Of a stretch of 64,000 bases of DNA, positions 35,409 through 44,142 are shown piece by piece. The DNA is from Bifidobacterium xylocopae (GTDB taxonomy: Bacteria > Actinomycetota > Actinomycetes > Actinomycetales > Bifidobacteriaceae). Position numbers and translations under genes: made by a program. The stretch is from the NCBI RefSeq assembly GCF_003315615.1, contig NZ_PDCH01000006.1, positions 1 to 64,000 of the forward strand, read 5' to 3'. The stretch's first letter is position 1; each line of letters opens with the position of its first letter. Below the pieces are notes generated by a model. That model had not been told where the DNA came from. It made no database searches and saw only the letters and a program-made list of their open reading frames with translations.

Positions 35409-36098
35409 ATGGAGCAGCTCAAGGTAATTATCGCCGGGTACGACCAATACGAAGGTGTGCGGGTCAATCCTTCGGCGGAGGTGGTCCGTATGCTCGCCGA
35501 GCAGGCGGCGCCGGAGTCGGGGGCGGACGACGATCCGCTGCATGGTGTGGACCTGCGCATCCGGCCGGTCTTCATGCCCATCTCCTTCGGCAGGGCCTGG
35601 CCGGTGCTTCTTGAGGCCATAGACGACTTCGACCCCAGGATCGTCATCGCGACCGGACTGAAACGTTCAGCCAGGAGCATAGCAATGGAACGCTGCGCCG
35701 TGAACCTCAAGGACGCCAATCGTGCGAGCGGTTCCTCCGAATCCGCCCCGGCCGTACGGCGTGAGGCTATCGACCCGGAGGGTCCGGCCGCCCATTGGAC
35801 AAGGCTGCCGCTGCGGTCCATACTGCAGGCTTTCGCCCGGGACAACATCCCCGCCACGCTGAGCTCGGACGCGGGAACTTACGTGTGCAACGCGGTCTTC
35901 TACAACCTGCTCAACTGGACGACCGCGCATCCGGGTGTGCTGGCGGGTTTCGCCAGCCTGCCCCCTGTCCCGGACCCGCAGGTCGGCCAGACGGACGGCC
36001 TGGCCCTGGACCAGCAGGTCAGGGCCGGATGGGATCTGGTCGGCGAGACGGTGCGCTACTACCGCCGCCCCTCCTCGAGCGACATGCTGATCGCTTGA
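35409..36098 (+). CDS. Divergent pyroglutamyl-peptidase I (C15) homologue
   Basis: A 229-residue relative of pyrrolidone carboxyl peptidase. The Glu-containing segment (IAMERCAVN) and the nucleophile segment (SDAGTYVCNAVFYNLL) match the family. However, the HxP segment that supplies the catalytic His (usually AGFIHIP) reads AGFASLP here, and the N-terminal TGFxPFGG motif is degenerate (AGYDQYEG). The protein therefore keeps the fold and the Cys and Glu, but probably lacks a complete triad; it may be inactive or may use another residue. It starts at ATG 35409, 36 bases after the previous gene. Confidence 0.72.
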   Translation: MEQLKVIIAGYDQYEGVRVNPSAEVVRMLAEQAAPESGADDDPLHGVDLRIRPVFMPISFGRAWPVLLEAIDDFDPRIVIATGLKRSARSIAMERCAVNLKDANRASGSSESAPAVRREAIDPEGPAAHWTRLPLRSILQAFARDNIPATLSSDAGTYVCNAVFYNLLNWTTAHPGVLAGFASLPPVPDPQVGQTDGLALDQQVRAGWDLVGETVRYYRRPSSSDMLIA

Positions 36099-36273
36099 TC
36101 CGTCCGTCCCCTCCTGGCTCCATGAAACACGCCGGGGGCTCAGGAAGGTGCATATTATAAGGCATTTCCCGACGTTCCTGTACTGTAGAATGTCATTCAG
36201 GTCATTTGTTTGGACGCTAAGCCCGCCGGATGACGCAGCGGTTCATCAAAGCGGTGGCAAAAAGGAGTGAAGC

Positions 36274-37806
36274 ATGGCGGACGATCAGTTTCCAATAGTG
36301 TTGCGTGGATATGACAAGGACAAGGTCGATGAAGCCCTGGGGTCCTTGCAGGACAACATGTCCAGGTTGCGGCAGCAGATCAAGAGCGACGATAGCCGGA
36401 TCCTGAAACTCGAGGCGCAGCTCCAGGAGGAGCGTTCCAAGCGGTCGGGTTCCGACCGGCAGGGGTCCTTCGCCTCTCTGGGCGCCAATGCCCAGCAGCT
36501 CCTGACCTCGGCCGAGCAGACATCCACCGAGCTGCTGAACCGGGCCAAGCAGGATGCCGCAGCCACGAGGACCTCGGCCCAGGAGAAGGCCACCACACTG
36601 GTCAAGGACGCCAAGATCGACGCCCAGCGCATCGTCGACGAAGCCAAGGCCAAGGCCGCCGCCGCGCTTGAGACGGCGGAGGACCAGTCCCGTACCCTGA
36701 CGACCACGGTGCGTCAGCAGGCCGATCATCTCAAGGCCGCTGCGGCCAAGCAGGCCGAGGAGCAGCGTCAGGCCCTCCAGTTGGAACTGAAGAACACGCG
36801 CGAGGAGGCGGCCAAGCAGCTGGCGGCGGAGCGAGCCGCTCAGGAGAGCAAGCTCTCGCAGGCCACCGCCGATGCCACGAAGCGAATCGCCGAGCAGCGT
36901 CAGAAGGCCAATGACGAGGTCGTCAAGCTCAAGCAGAGCGCGAACGATCAGATACAGAAGGCCTTGGCGGATGCCAACAAGAAACTCTCGGACGTGCGTG
37001 AGCAGGTGTCCAAGATGCTGACGGAAGCACAGCGGCAGGCCGGTGAGATCACCGACAAGGCCAAGACCCAGGCCCAAAGGATCATCGACGACGCTAACGT
37101 CTCCTCCGCTGAAACCAAAGCAAAGGTGAAGGCCGAGGCCGAGCGGGTCCGCCAGCAGATCTCCGCCCAGCAGCAGGAGGCCACCTCCAAGGTCGACGAA
37201 CTGCTGAAGAACCTGGAGGATCGGCGCAAGAAGACCGAGGAAGAAACCGACCAGCTGATGGATCAGGCGAAGAAGGCCCGCGAGGAAGCAGATTCATACG
37301 CCGCTTCCAAGCGCCAGGAGGCCGAGAGCAAGGCCACCCAGATTCTGGAGGAAAGCAGGCGGCAGGCCAAGGAGGAGATCGAGGAACGTCGGCAGGCGGC
37401 CCAGAACGAGCTGTCCGACCTTAAGGAGCAGATCGCCAAGCTCCAGCACCGGGAGGCGACGATCACCGCCCGCGTGGACGAGCTGCGCTCCATCTTCTCC
37501 AAATCATTCGGCGCCTTCGACAAACTGGGCATCCAGGGGGACGAAGCCCCGGCGGAGCCTGCACAGGACGGCGTCGCCACCGGCTCCGATTCGGATGTGC
37601 CCGACCTGCTGTCGGTTCCGGCGCCCCGTCCTTCAACGGCAGCCTACAGCGGTTCGGCGAGCCCCAAGGGGCAGGTGCCTGCGCCATCAGCCAAAACCGC
37701 CACCCCCTTGCCACCCGCCCAGAAAGCCAAGGACAGGAACCGGCATTCGGGCGCCCCTCAGCCCGCCCCCACCGAGGTCATTCAACGCAGCCAGCGTGAA
37801 TCCTGA
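36274..37806 (+). CDS. DivIVA-like coiled-coil protein
   Basis: A 510-residue cytoplasmic protein. The first ~20 residues (FPIVLRGYDKDKVDEAL) resemble the membrane-curvature-binding start of DivIVA/Wag31. A very long Ala/Gln/Lys/Glu-rich coiled coil runs from ~25 to ~425. The last ~80 residues are Pro/Ala/Ser-rich and probably disordered. In actinobacteria such proteins (DivIVA, Scy, FilP-type) organise cell poles and septa, so a polarity or cytoskeletal role is likely; the exact orthologue cannot be told. GGAG precedes the ATG. A possible -10 (TAGAAT, 36186-36191) lies upstream in the 175-base gap. Confidence 0.78.
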   Translation: MADDQFPIVLRGYDKDKVDEALGSLQDNMSRLRQQIKSDDSRILKLEAQLQEERSKRSGSDRQGSFASLGANAQQLLTSAEQTSTELLNRAKQDAAATRTSAQEKATTLVKDAKIDAQRIVDEAKAKAAAALETAEDQSRTLTTTVRQQADHLKAAAAKQAEEQRQALQLELKNTREEAAKQLAAERAAQESKLSQATADATKRIAEQRQKANDEVVKLKQSANDQIQKALADANKKLSDVREQVSKMLTEAQRQAGEITDKAKTQAQRIIDDANVSSAETKAKVKAEAERVRQQISAQQQEATSKVDELLKNLEDRRKKTEEETDQLMDQAKKAREEADSYAASKRQEAESKATQILEESRRQAKEEIEERRQAAQNELSDLKEQIAKLQHREATITARVDELRSIFSKSFGAFDKLGIQGDEAPAEPAQDGVATGSDSDVPDLLSVPAPRPSTAAYSGSASPKGQVPAPSAKTATPLPPAQKAKDRNRHSGAPQPAPTEVIQRSQRES

Positions 37807-37951
37807 CCCGTTCCGCCAATCGCGCCCACGGGCCGGCATCCAAACGGATGACCGCACTGTGGGCGATTCCTACCGTCCCTGATCCGGACGCGATAGGATA
37901 CTCGTACATCCTGCAGCACAGTGTCCACTAGCGAAGAGGAAAGCTAAATCC

Positions 37952-39316
37952 ATGAGCACAGCATTGACACCATTGTCCACGTCAGCCCTTGAGGGGCTCC
38001 GTTCCGAATTCGACCAGCGGGCCGACAACCATCTGGCCATGAACGCGGTCACCACCGCCGGCATCGGCCAGGTGGCCCACAACTACGACCGCGCCCGCCT
38101 GCTCCAGCACCGATTCTCGGTAACGATTGACAACGGCAAGGTCACCTCGCAGGCCAAGTCCGGCCGCTGCTGGCTTTTCAGCTCCCTGAATGTAGCGCGT
38201 TTCGTGGCCCGTCGCGCCCTGAACATCGACACCGCTTCGCCGGCCAACCCTTCAGGTGACTTTGAATTCTCCCAGGCCTACGCCATGTACTACGACAAGC
38301 TTGAGCGCGCCAACTACTTCCTGCAGGACGCGGCCGGCCTGGTGCGCGGCGGCGAGAAGACCGACTCCCAGCTCATGCAATTCCTCCTGTCCGACGTGAT
38401 GGGCGACGGCGGCCAGTGGATTATGGCCATGAACCTGTACAAGAAGTACGGTGCCGTACCCAAGCAGTTCTACCCTGAGACCGCCTCCTCGCAGAACACC
38501 GGTCCCATGAACAACCAGCTGCGCTCGGTATTGCACCAGGCTGTGGCCCACATGTATGCCGAGCCGGGGCAGATCGCTCAGATCGTCAAGGATTCCCTGG
38601 CCGCCTGCCACCGTATCCTGACCATCCACCTGGGCACCCCGCCCACTTCTTTCGACTGGGAGTGGACCGACAAGGACGGTGGCTTCCACCGTGACGGGGA
38701 GATCACCCCGCAGGAGTTCTGGAAGAAGTACGTCAATGCCGGCCTGGAGGACTACGTCTGCCTGGTGGACGACCCACGCTCCGAGCACCCCAAGGGCAAG
38801 AAGATCGGCATCGAGCACTTGGGCAACGTCGCCGGCGGCGATGCCACCGAGTACCTGAACGTGCCCAACCGATTCATGAAGGACTGCGCCCGCACCATCA
38901 TGAGCGAGCAAGGCATCCCGGTCTGGTTCGGCGCCGACTGTGGCCCCATGATCGACCGCAAGGCCGGCCAGTGGGCCACCGACCTGTTCGAGTATGGCCG
39001 GGTCTATGGCTTCGACTTCGACATGGACAAGGAACAGCGTGTCCGCTTCGGTGACTCCGCCATGAACCATGCCATGGCCTTCGTGGGCGTGGATGTGGCC
39101 GACGACGGCAAGACCACCAACCGCTGGCGGGTGGAGAACTCCTGGGGCGGCGACATCGCCAACGACGGCTACTTCGCCATGAGTGACGACTGGTTCACCG
39201 AGTACGTCTTTGAAATCGCCGTTCCCAAGTCCATGCTGCCGGAGGAATACCGCAAGGCCTTTGAGGAGCCGGCGATCATGCTGCCCGCCTGGGACCCGAT
39301 GGGGACCTTGGCCTGA
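37952..39316 (+). CDS. pepC: Aminopeptidase C (bleomycin hydrolase family, C1B)
   Basis: A 454-residue cytosolic cysteine aminopeptidase that trims peptides from the N-terminus. The papain-like triad is clear: Cys in KSGRCWLFSSLN, His in MNHAMAFVGVD, Asn in ENSWGGD. Full length and typical of lactobacilli and bifidobacteria. GAAGAGGAAAGC precedes the ATG. A strong hairpin lies just after the stop, so it is probably transcribed alone. Confidence 0.95.
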   Translation: MSTALTPLSTSALEGLRSEFDQRADNHLAMNAVTTAGIGQVAHNYDRARLLQHRFSVTIDNGKVTSQAKSGRCWLFSSLNVARFVARRALNIDTASPANPSGDFEFSQAYAMYYDKLERANYFLQDAAGLVRGGEKTDSQLMQFLLSDVMGDGGQWIMAMNLYKKYGAVPKQFYPETASSQNTGPMNNQLRSVLHQAVAHMYAEPGQIAQIVKDSLAACHRILTIHLGTPPTSFDWEWTDKDGGFHRDGEITPQEFWKKYVNAGLEDYVCLVDDPRSEHPKGKKIGIEHLGNVAGGDATEYLNVPNRFMKDCARTIMSEQGIPVWFGADCGPMIDRKAGQWATDLFEYGRVYGFDFDMDKEQRVRFGDSAMNHAMAFVGVDVADDGKTTNRWRVENSWGGDIANDGYFAMSDDWFTEYVFEIAVPKSMLPEEYRKAFEEPAIMLPAWDPMGTLA

Positions 39317-39345
39317 GTGGTATCCGGTCCGACCGACCGGTCCGA

Positions 39346-39392
39346 AGACGTCCGCCGGCTCCTTCCCAGGGGCGGGCGGACGTCTGCTATTT
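39346..39392 (+). terminator. Terminator between pepC and the first DAHP synthase
   Basis: An 11-base perfect stem (39346-39356 with 39375-39385) is followed by GCTATTTT, 30 bases after the pepC stop. Confidence 0.72.
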
Positions 39393-39418
39393 TCGTATAC
39401 AGGGAGCGGGGGAAACCG

Positions 39419-40624
39419 ATGGGTCCTCAGAAGGGTGCAGACATGGCGGGGCGAGAGGAAGGGGGCGGGAGCATCAATGCCGGAACGGGCATCGGTGGTC
39501 TGGATGATCGCGCGGTCTACCCGGAGACCGTGGATGTCAATATCCGCCAGCTTGATCCGATACCCGCCCCCCGCGCCTTCATTGACGCCCTGCCGTTGGA
39601 TGCCAAGCGGGCGGACCTGGTGCTGCGTTCACGGCAGGCCATCCGCGACATCCTTCACGGCCTGGACGACCGGCTCCTGGTCATTGTGGGGCCTTGTTCA
39701 ATCCATGACCCTGGAGCGGCCTTGGACTATGCCCGTAGACTGGCGGCGGTGAATGCCCGCGTGCGCGACCGGTTGCTCATCGTCATGCGGGTCTATTTCG
39801 AGAAACCGCGCACCACGGTGGGCTGGAAGGGGCTGATCAACGACCCGGATCTGAATGGCTCCTTCGATATCCGCAAGGGTATGGGCCTGGCCCGCCGCAT
39901 GCTGCTGGATGTGCTGTCCTTGGGTTTGCCTGCAGCGACCGAGTGGCTGGACCCTATCACCCCCCAATACCTGTCGGACGCGGTCTCGTGGGGCGCCATC
40001 GGTGCCCGCAACACCGAGAGCCAGGTGCATCGCGAGCTGGCTTCGGGGCTTTCGATGCCGGTCGGTTTCAAGAATTCGACCGACGGCAATGTGCAGGCGG
40101 CCGCCGACTCATGCTATGCCTCAGCCTTCAGGCACCACTTCCTCTCGATAAACCTTGACGGACAGGTCATCGCCGCTGAGACCAGGGGCAACCCCGACTG
40201 TCATCTGATCCTGCGCGGCTCTTCGCACGGGCCCAATTATGGTGCGGCGGATGTTCGGCGGGCCTTGGATGCGCTGGGCCGTTCCAAGGCAGGGGGATCC
40301 CGTGTGCAGGGCCTGCTGGTGGACGCCGCCCATGGCAACTGCGGCAAGGACGAGCTGCGCGAGGCCGGTGTGGTCGAGGAGTTGGCCGGGCGACTGGCGG
40401 CCGGCGAACGGGGGATCCTGGGGGTCATGATGGAGAGCTTCATCAAAGGAGGCCATCAGGACCCCGGCCCGCTTGACCAGCTGGTGTATGGGCGGTCGGT
40501 CACCGATGCCTGCATATGCTGGGAGCGCACAGAGGAGTTGCTGGATCGCCTGGCCGGAGCGGTCCAGACGCGACGGAAGGCGCGTGCCGACAGAGCGGTC
40601 GAGGAGGACGAGCATGAACGGTAA
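39419..40624 (+). CDS. aroG: 3-deoxy-7-phosphoheptulonate (DAHP) synthase, copy 1
   Basis: About 401 residues of the class I (AroFGH-type) DAHP synthase, condensing phosphoenolpyruvate with erythrose 4-phosphate at the entry to aromatic amino acid synthesis. VGPCSIHDP, MRVYFEKPRTTVGWKG, GAIGARNTESQ, PVGFKN and DAAHGNCGKD are all present. The start could be ATG 39419 or ATG 39443; the latter has AAGGG seven bases before it. The reading frame is open to 39317, but that part overlaps the terminator. Its end overlaps the second DAHP synthase by 11 bases. Which copy answers to which aromatic amino acid cannot be seen. Confidence 0.92.
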   Translation: MGPQKGADMAGREEGGGSINAGTGIGGLDDRAVYPETVDVNIRQLDPIPAPRAFIDALPLDAKRADLVLRSRQAIRDILHGLDDRLLVIVGPCSIHDPGAALDYARRLAAVNARVRDRLLIVMRVYFEKPRTTVGWKGLINDPDLNGSFDIRKGMGLARRMLLDVLSLGLPAATEWLDPITPQYLSDAVSWGAIGARNTESQVHRELASGLSMPVGFKNSTDGNVQAAADSCYASAFRHHFLSINLDGQVIAAETRGNPDCHLILRGSSHGPNYGAADVRRALDALGRSKAGGSRVQGLLVDAAHGNCGKDELREAGVVEELAGRLAAGERGILGVMMESFIKGGHQDPGPLDQLVYGRSVTDACICWERTEELLDRLAGAVQTRRKARADRAVEEDEHER

Positions 40625-41774
40625 GGCAGACGGACGCCAAGAAAGCGTCGTTAACGATCCGCTCGCCGGACAAGAGGGCCGGCGCTGGGAGGACGAGGTG
40701 GGCATCGGTCGCATCGTCAACAGACGCGTCATTGAACTCGACCCTCTGCCCACACCGGCCCAGGTGTTGACCGACCAGCCCTTGGACCATTCGGCCAGGG
40801 ACCTGGTGATCTCGTCCAGGGAAGCCATCCGCGACGTGTTGTGCGGCCGGGACGACCGGCTTCTGGTCATCGTGGGTCCCTGTTCCATCCACGACCCTGA
40901 GGCCGCCCTGGACTACGCGCACAGGCTCGCCGCGCTCAAGGCCGAGCTGTCCGGCGACCTCCTGATCGTCATGCGGGTCTATTTCGAGAAACCGCGCACC
41001 ACGGTGGGCTGGAAGGGCCTGATCAACGATCCCGACCTGGACGGCAGCCACAATATCCACAAGGGCCTGCTGCTGGCCCGTCGGATTCTACTGGACGTGC
41101 TCGGGGCGGGGCTGCCGGCAGCCACGGAATTCCTGGAACCCACATCGCCACAGTTCATCTCCGACGCGGTCTCCTGGGGTGCCATCGGTGCGCGCAACAC
41201 CGAGAGCCAGGTGCACAGACAGCTGGCTTCTGGCCTGTCCATGCCGGTCGGGTTCAAGAACGCTACGGACGGCGACGTCGGTGTGGCCATAGATTCCTGC
41301 TTCACCGCCGCCCAGGAACACACTTTCTTCGGCATCAACCACGAGGGCCGGGCTTCGGCCGTGCGTACCCTGGGCAACCCTGACTGCCACTTGGTGTTGC
41401 GCGGCTCATCCCATGGCCCCAACTGTGACCCTGCCTCCATTGTCCAGGCGTTGGTGCGCCTGCGCAGGCAGATGTCTGCGGACTCCGCGGCCGCCCATGG
41501 ACTGGTCATCGATGCCTCCCACGGCAACTCCGGCAAGGACGAAGTGCGTCAAGCCGGTCTGGTCGAGGAATTGGCAGGGCGTATAGCGGCTGGTGAGCAG
41601 GGCATCTCCGGGCTGATGATGGAGAGCTTCATCGAGGGGGGCAACCAGCAGCCAGCCCCTCTGGACCAGCTGGTCTATGGCCGTTCGATTACTGATCGTT
41701 GCATCTCATGGCCTCGTACGGAGACGCTGTTGCGTCTGCTGGCACAGGCCGTCGACCACCGTCGCTCACGCTGA
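40614..41774 (+). CDS. aroG: DAHP synthase, copy 2 (tandem paralogue)
   Basis: A 386-residue paralogue of the preceding gene with all class I motifs (VGPCSIHDP, MRVYFEKPRTTVGWKG, GAIGARNTESQ, DASHGNSGKD). The ATG at 40614 follows GAGGAGGA by about five bases and overlaps the first copy's stop, so the two are translationally coupled. A 53-base block (40965-41017) is identical to 39779-39831 in the first copy, longer than codon conservation should preserve and suggestive of gene conversion. The two proteins differ most at the N-terminus, where feedback control often resides. Confidence 0.93.
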   Translation: MNGKADGRQESVVNDPLAGQEGRRWEDEVGIGRIVNRRVIELDPLPTPAQVLTDQPLDHSARDLVISSREAIRDVLCGRDDRLLVIVGPCSIHDPEAALDYAHRLAALKAELSGDLLIVMRVYFEKPRTTVGWKGLINDPDLDGSHNIHKGLLLARRILLDVLGAGLPAATEFLEPTSPQFISDAVSWGAIGARNTESQVHRQLASGLSMPVGFKNATDGDVGVAIDSCFTAAQEHTFFGINHEGRASAVRTLGNPDCHLVLRGSSHGPNCDPASIVQALVRLRRQMSADSAAAHGLVIDASHGNSGKDEVRQAGLVEELAGRIAAGEQGISGLMMESFIEGGNQQPAPLDQLVYGRSITDRCISWPRTETLLRLLAQAVDHRRSR

Positions 41775-41893
41775 GCGGTGCGTCCGGAGCATGCCTGAGC
41801 CTAGGATGGGCGTACAAGTGCCGGTGTCGTCGGCTGTGCCCGTCGCGGCACCGCGCCCGTCCAAGCCCAAGCAAACAGTCAGGAGCAGCAGTG

Positions 41894-42634
41894 ATGGAGA
41901 ACGCAAGCCAGGCCGGTGCCACAAATGGCAGCCGGGATCTCGTGGCGGTGATCGGCGCGATGGATGAGGAAGTGGCATTGGTCGCCCAGGGCTTGGAGGG
42001 GGCGGTCCACGATTCGGCCTCCCGTTCCGCCGGACTGGACGTAGTGCGCGGCTTCCTGCCCAAGGCCAACGGAGACAGGGTGGAGCTGGTCGCTACGGTG
42101 GGTGGCATGGGGACAGTCAACATCGCGGCCTCGGTCCAGTACCTCATCGACGCCTACCACCCCAAGGCCCTGATCTTTTCCGGTATTGCAGGCAACCTGA
42201 ACACCGATCTGCACATCAACGATGTTGTTCTGGGGGGCACGCTATGCTACCTGGATTCCGACATGCGCATGATCGCCCAGTTCGCACCCAAGACCGAGGT
42301 CTTCCACTCGGACGCGCGCTTGCTTGACCTGGCGGACCAGGCCTTGGACGGCATGGGTGTCAAGCACATAACCGGTACCATCGCGACCGGCAACACCTTT
42401 GTGGACACCCCCGAGCAGACCGCCCGGGTCAAGGCCCAGACCGGTGCCGATGCGGTGGAGATGGAGGGCGCGGCGGTCTGTCATGTGGCAGCCCGCAACG
42501 GTGTGCCCGCGCTGGTCATCCGCGCCCTGAGCGACAATGCCGACACGGATTATGAGGTTTTCAAGGAATTCGACGTCTCGGAATATGCCGACACCGCCGC
42601 GAAGCTGGTCCTGTCCATCGCCGCCTCGGTCTGA
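41894..42634 (+). CDS. mtnN: 5'-methylthioadenosine/S-adenosylhomocysteine nucleosidase
   Basis: A 246-residue nucleosidase that cleaves adenine from methylthioadenosine and S-adenosylhomocysteine, part of SAM by-product recycling and autoinducer-2 precursor formation. IGAMDEEV opens the protein, GGMGTVNIAASVQYLID follows, and the GNTFVDT and EMEGAAVCHVA segments carry the catalytic region; SDNAD near the end supplies the general acid Asp. The ATG at 41894 lies eight bases after AGGAG; the longer open frame upstream overlaps the DAHP synthase and is not family sequence. Confidence 0.93.
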   Translation: MENASQAGATNGSRDLVAVIGAMDEEVALVAQGLEGAVHDSASRSAGLDVVRGFLPKANGDRVELVATVGGMGTVNIAASVQYLIDAYHPKALIFSGIAGNLNTDLHINDVVLGGTLCYLDSDMRMIAQFAPKTEVFHSDARLLDLADQALDGMGVKHITGTIATGNTFVDTPEQTARVKAQTGADAVEMEGAAVCHVAARNGVPALVIRALSDNADTDYEVFKEFDVSEYADTAAKLVLSIAASV

Positions 42635-42681
42635 GTGAGGAGTGGGTGCAGGGGCCGATTCTGATAGTGGGGTCGGCCCAG

Positions 42682-42693
42682 GGTGTATACTGA
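42682..42693 (+). promoter_or_regulatory. rplJ promoter -10 region
   Basis: GGTGTATACTGA with TATACT at 42686-42691, identical over 12 bases to the element upstream of rpsO. It is placed correctly to start the L10 leader just downstream. Confidence 0.6.
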
Positions 42694-42699
42694 GCTCTT

Positions 42700-42850
42700 G
42701 TACACCAAAGACTGCTGGTTGAAGGCCGAAAGGCCTTCCGAAGTACGGCTCGCCGAGCCAGCACAGGTCGGGATAGGCAGTGGGCATGCCCGCTGCTGTC
42801 GGAATCGCAAGATTTCATATGCTCTGCCTGTGCGCAGGGCTTTTTTATTG
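42700..42850 (+). ncRNA. L10 ribosomal protein leader with attenuator hairpin
   Basis: The untranslated leader between the -10 element and rplJ forms several nested stems, including GAAGGCCGAAAGGCCTTC around 42721-42738 and a GGGCATGCCC palindrome at 42782-42791. It ends in a terminator-like hairpin (GCTCTGC at 42821 with GCAGGGC ending 42840) followed by TTTTTT. This layout matches L10 leaders, where L10(L12)4 binds the mRNA and reduces expression of rplJL. Confidence 0.78.
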
Positions 42851-42904
42851 CCTGCAGGCAAGGCCTTCCATACCGGTCCAGGAGTCGACTTAGGAAGGAA
42901 CGCC

Positions 42905-43426
42905 ATGAGAAGGCCCGAAAAGGAACAGGTGGTCGCCGAGTTCACGGACAAGTTCCGTGCGGCGGACGCGATCATCCTCACCGAGTACCGCGGGCTGACT
43001 GTTCCGCAGTTCTCAGAGCTGCGTGACAAGCTGGGCCGCGATACTTCCTATGCTGTCTCGAAGAACACGCTGGCTCGCATCGCGGCGAAGGAGGCGGGGA
43101 TTGAGGGTCTGGACGACCTCATCGCCGGCCCCTGCGCCATCACCTTCGTCAAGGGTGACTATGTCGAAGCGGCCAAGACCCTGCGTGACTTCGCTGCGGA
43201 CAATAAGCAGCTGGTCGTCAAGGGCGGTTACATCGATGGAGCCGTCGTCGACGCCGAGGAGATGAAGAAGATCGCGAGTCTGGAGTCCCGCGAGGTTCTG
43301 CTCTCCAAGATGGCTGGCGCCCTCAAGGGCACCATGTCCAAGGCTGCGTACGCCTTCGTCGCCCTGCCCACCAAGGCCGTGCGCACGATCGACGCCCTGC
43401 GCGAGAAGCAGGAGAAGGCGGCCTGA
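42905..43426 (+). CDS. rplJ: 50S ribosomal protein L10
   Basis: A 173-residue stalk-base protein that binds 23S rRNA and anchors L7/L12 dimers, and in many bacteria represses its own mRNA through the leader. RRPEKEQVVAEFTDKF, TEYRGLTVPQFSELR and SKNTLARIA are typical. The ATG at 42905 follows AGGAAGGA; an upstream frame in the leader is not part of the protein. rplL follows after 108 bases. Confidence 0.96.
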   Translation: MRRPEKEQVVAEFTDKFRAADAIILTEYRGLTVPQFSELRDKLGRDTSYAVSKNTLARIAAKEAGIEGLDDLIAGPCAITFVKGDYVEAAKTLRDFAADNKQLVVKGGYIDGAVVDAEEMKKIASLESREVLLSKMAGALKGTMSKAAYAFVALPTKAVRTIDALREKQEKAA

Positions 43427-43534
43427 GGTCTCGGCCTCAAGCCACGTTCTTGCCGCATAGGATACAAGTAGTAGTGAAAAGATGTACGGCGGCGGGTCGC
43501 CTGACCCGGTTGCCATGATTGAAAGGAAGCCATT

Positions 43535-43915
43535 ATGGCTAAGCTCTCTGCTGACGAGCTCCTTGACGCGTTCAAGGAAATGACCCTGGTTGAGCTCTCC
43601 GACTTCGTCAAGAAGTTCGAGGATGAGTTCGACGTCGAAGCCGCTGCCCCCGTGGCTGCTGCAGCTGCCGCCCCCGGTGCCGCCGCTCCGGCCGCCGAGG
43701 AGCAGACCGAGTTCGACGTGGTCCTCTCCGCCGTCGGCGACAAGAAGATCCAGGTCATCAAGGCCGTCCGTGCGATCACCAAGCTGGGTCTGGCCGAGGC
43801 CAAGAGCCTGGTCGATGGCGCCCCCAAGCCCGTCCTGGAAGGTGCTTCCAAGGAGGACGCCGAGTCCGCCAAGTCCCAGCTGGAAGAGGCCGGTGCGACC
43901 GTCGAGCTCAAGTAG
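43535..43915 (+). CDS. rplL: 50S ribosomal protein L7/L12
   Basis: A 126-residue acidic stalk protein that recruits translation factors. It has an N-terminal dimerisation region ([19 protein letters not shown]), an Ala/Pro hinge near residues 35-55, and the C-terminal globular domain ([20 protein letters not shown], then [10 protein letters not shown]). GAAAGGAAG precedes the ATG. A hairpin follows the stop. Confidence 0.97.
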   Translation: MAKLSADELLDAFKEMTLVELSDFVKKFEDEFDVEAAAPVAAAAAAPGAAAPAAEEQTEFDVVLSAVGDKKIQVIKAVRAITKLGLAEAKSLVDGAPKPVLEGASKEDAESAKSQLEEAGATVELK

Positions 43916-43948
43916 CTCAAGCTTCAGCTCCTTTGGGAGCGACTTGCA

Positions 43949-43984
43949 GGAACCCCGCTACCGGCTTGTCCGGCGCGGGGTTCC
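43949..43984 (+). terminator. Terminator after rplL
   Basis: A ten-base perfect stem (43949-43958 with 43975-43984) 33 bases after the rplL stop, without a strong T-run. Confidence 0.65.
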
Positions 43985-44142
43985 GCGCTATATGGACATA
44001 CAGGGGAGCGGCGTCTGAGTGTGGGGTTACGGGTGGATTCGGATGTAGGCGCTCCGAATTTCAAGGATTCATGGCACAATAGCAGGTAGTGTTGTAGATA
44101 CGCATGCGTATTTTGTCTTGGGAGAACGGGAGGTCGAGCACG

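Noticed and set aside
42683..42904. N-terminally extended form of L10 starting in the leader
   Set aside because: The added residues come from the structured leader and attenuator; the ATG at 42905 has a strong ribosome site and gives the normal L10 length.
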